Part shown: one piece after another, positions 39,928 through 40,029 of the stretch
How positions within the stretch are numbered: the first letter of the stretch is position 1
Layout of the letters: each line of letters starts with the position of its first letter
The notes under the pieces: generated by a model
Told to the model about the DNA's origin: nothing
Databases searched by the model: none
What the model saw: only the letters and a program-made list of their open reading frames with translations
DNA from: an uncultured Caryophanales bacterium
Lineage (GTDB): Bacteria; Bacillota_I; Bacilli_A; RF39; UBA660
Assembly (NCBI GenBank): GCA_948433085.1
Contig: CAOJDP010000005.1
Coordinates: forward strand, 1-40,029
Direction of reading: 5' to 3'
Length of the DNA: 40,029 nt
Position numbers and translations under genes: made by a program

Positions 39928-40029
39928 TTACAACGACAAATATAATTGGGTGTAATCAGATTCACAACCCTGACTTTTTACATATTCTGCGATTGCATCT
40001 TCGCTTGTATTCTTGCCTACTGTTGCAAC
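39928..40029 (-). CDS. tnpA: IS200/IS605-family transposase TnpA, C-terminal part
   Basis: Only the last 33 codons are in the window (the gene continues past the right edge). The sequence VATVGKNTSEDAIAEYVKSQ, then GCESDYTQLYLSL, matches the end of Y1 (HUH) TnpA transposases, where YFVATVG...V..YV..Q is conserved just after the catalytic Tyr helix. These enzymes move single-stranded DNA, cutting at hairpins like the one at 39893-39914. The catalytic HUH and Tyr lie outside the window, so activity cannot be judged. Confidence 0.75.
   Translation of the reverse strand, partial: VATVGKNTSEDAIAEYVKSQGCESDYTQLYLSL

Overview
The window is a chromosomal segment of a low-GC, endospore-associated Bacillota (Bacilli or Erysipelotrichia-like, probably an uncultured gut lineage; this placement is inference). 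The DNA is very AT-rich and Shine-Dalgarno sites are of the AGGAGG type. UGA is used as a stop, so this is not a code-4 mollicute. Several neighbourhoods match Bacillus synteny: xerD-deoB and dnaG-rpoD-trmK. Four genes belong to the sporulation/germination repertoire: spoIIM, gpr, ylbJ and a yqfQ/vrrA-like gene. A ylbL-type protease lies divergent to ylbJ. No tRNA or rRNA gene was seen.

Left part (1-3.5 kb): xerD, deoB, an AlkD-type gene overlapping deoB by ATGA, and a Dps ferritin. From 3.5 to 10.15 kb lies a complete type II-A CRISPR-Cas locus. It holds a minus-strand tracrRNA, cas9 (TTG start), cas1, cas2, csn2, and an array of 7 repeats and 6 spacers of exactly 30 nt with a degenerate last repeat. 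The tracrRNA promoter lies on the cas9 ribosome-binding site: its -35 box ends one base before the cas9 start codon.

10.2-13.3 kb is accessory: a ZIP metal transporter, an Asn-rich mini-protein, a frameshifted gene, a 42-residue membrane peptide and an XRE-type regulator. 13.3-20 kb is housekeeping and sporulation: mnmA, spoIIM, gpr, rpsT, a transglutaminase-like protein, ylbL and ylbJ. The promoters of spoIIM, ylbJ and gpr look like sigma-E, sigma-E and sigma-F sites. A type IV pilus or competence-type pseudopilus system is split in two. Two prepilins and the assembly ATPase sit at 20-22.6 kb; the prepilin peptidase and an unusually long PilC/GspF protein sit at 30.6-33.2 kb. Between them are holA, three unrecognised proteins, a two-component system, and an operon for extracytosolic flavinylation (ApbE, NusG-II domain protein, Gx-family membrane protein, FMN-binding lipoprotein).

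Right part (33.3-40 kb): the yqfQ-like gene, the dnaG-rpoD-trmK operon, a VanW/acyltransferase-3 pair, a TfoX-like gene broken by one extra T in a homopolymer, and the end of an IS200/IS605-type element that appears to have cut into a further gene.
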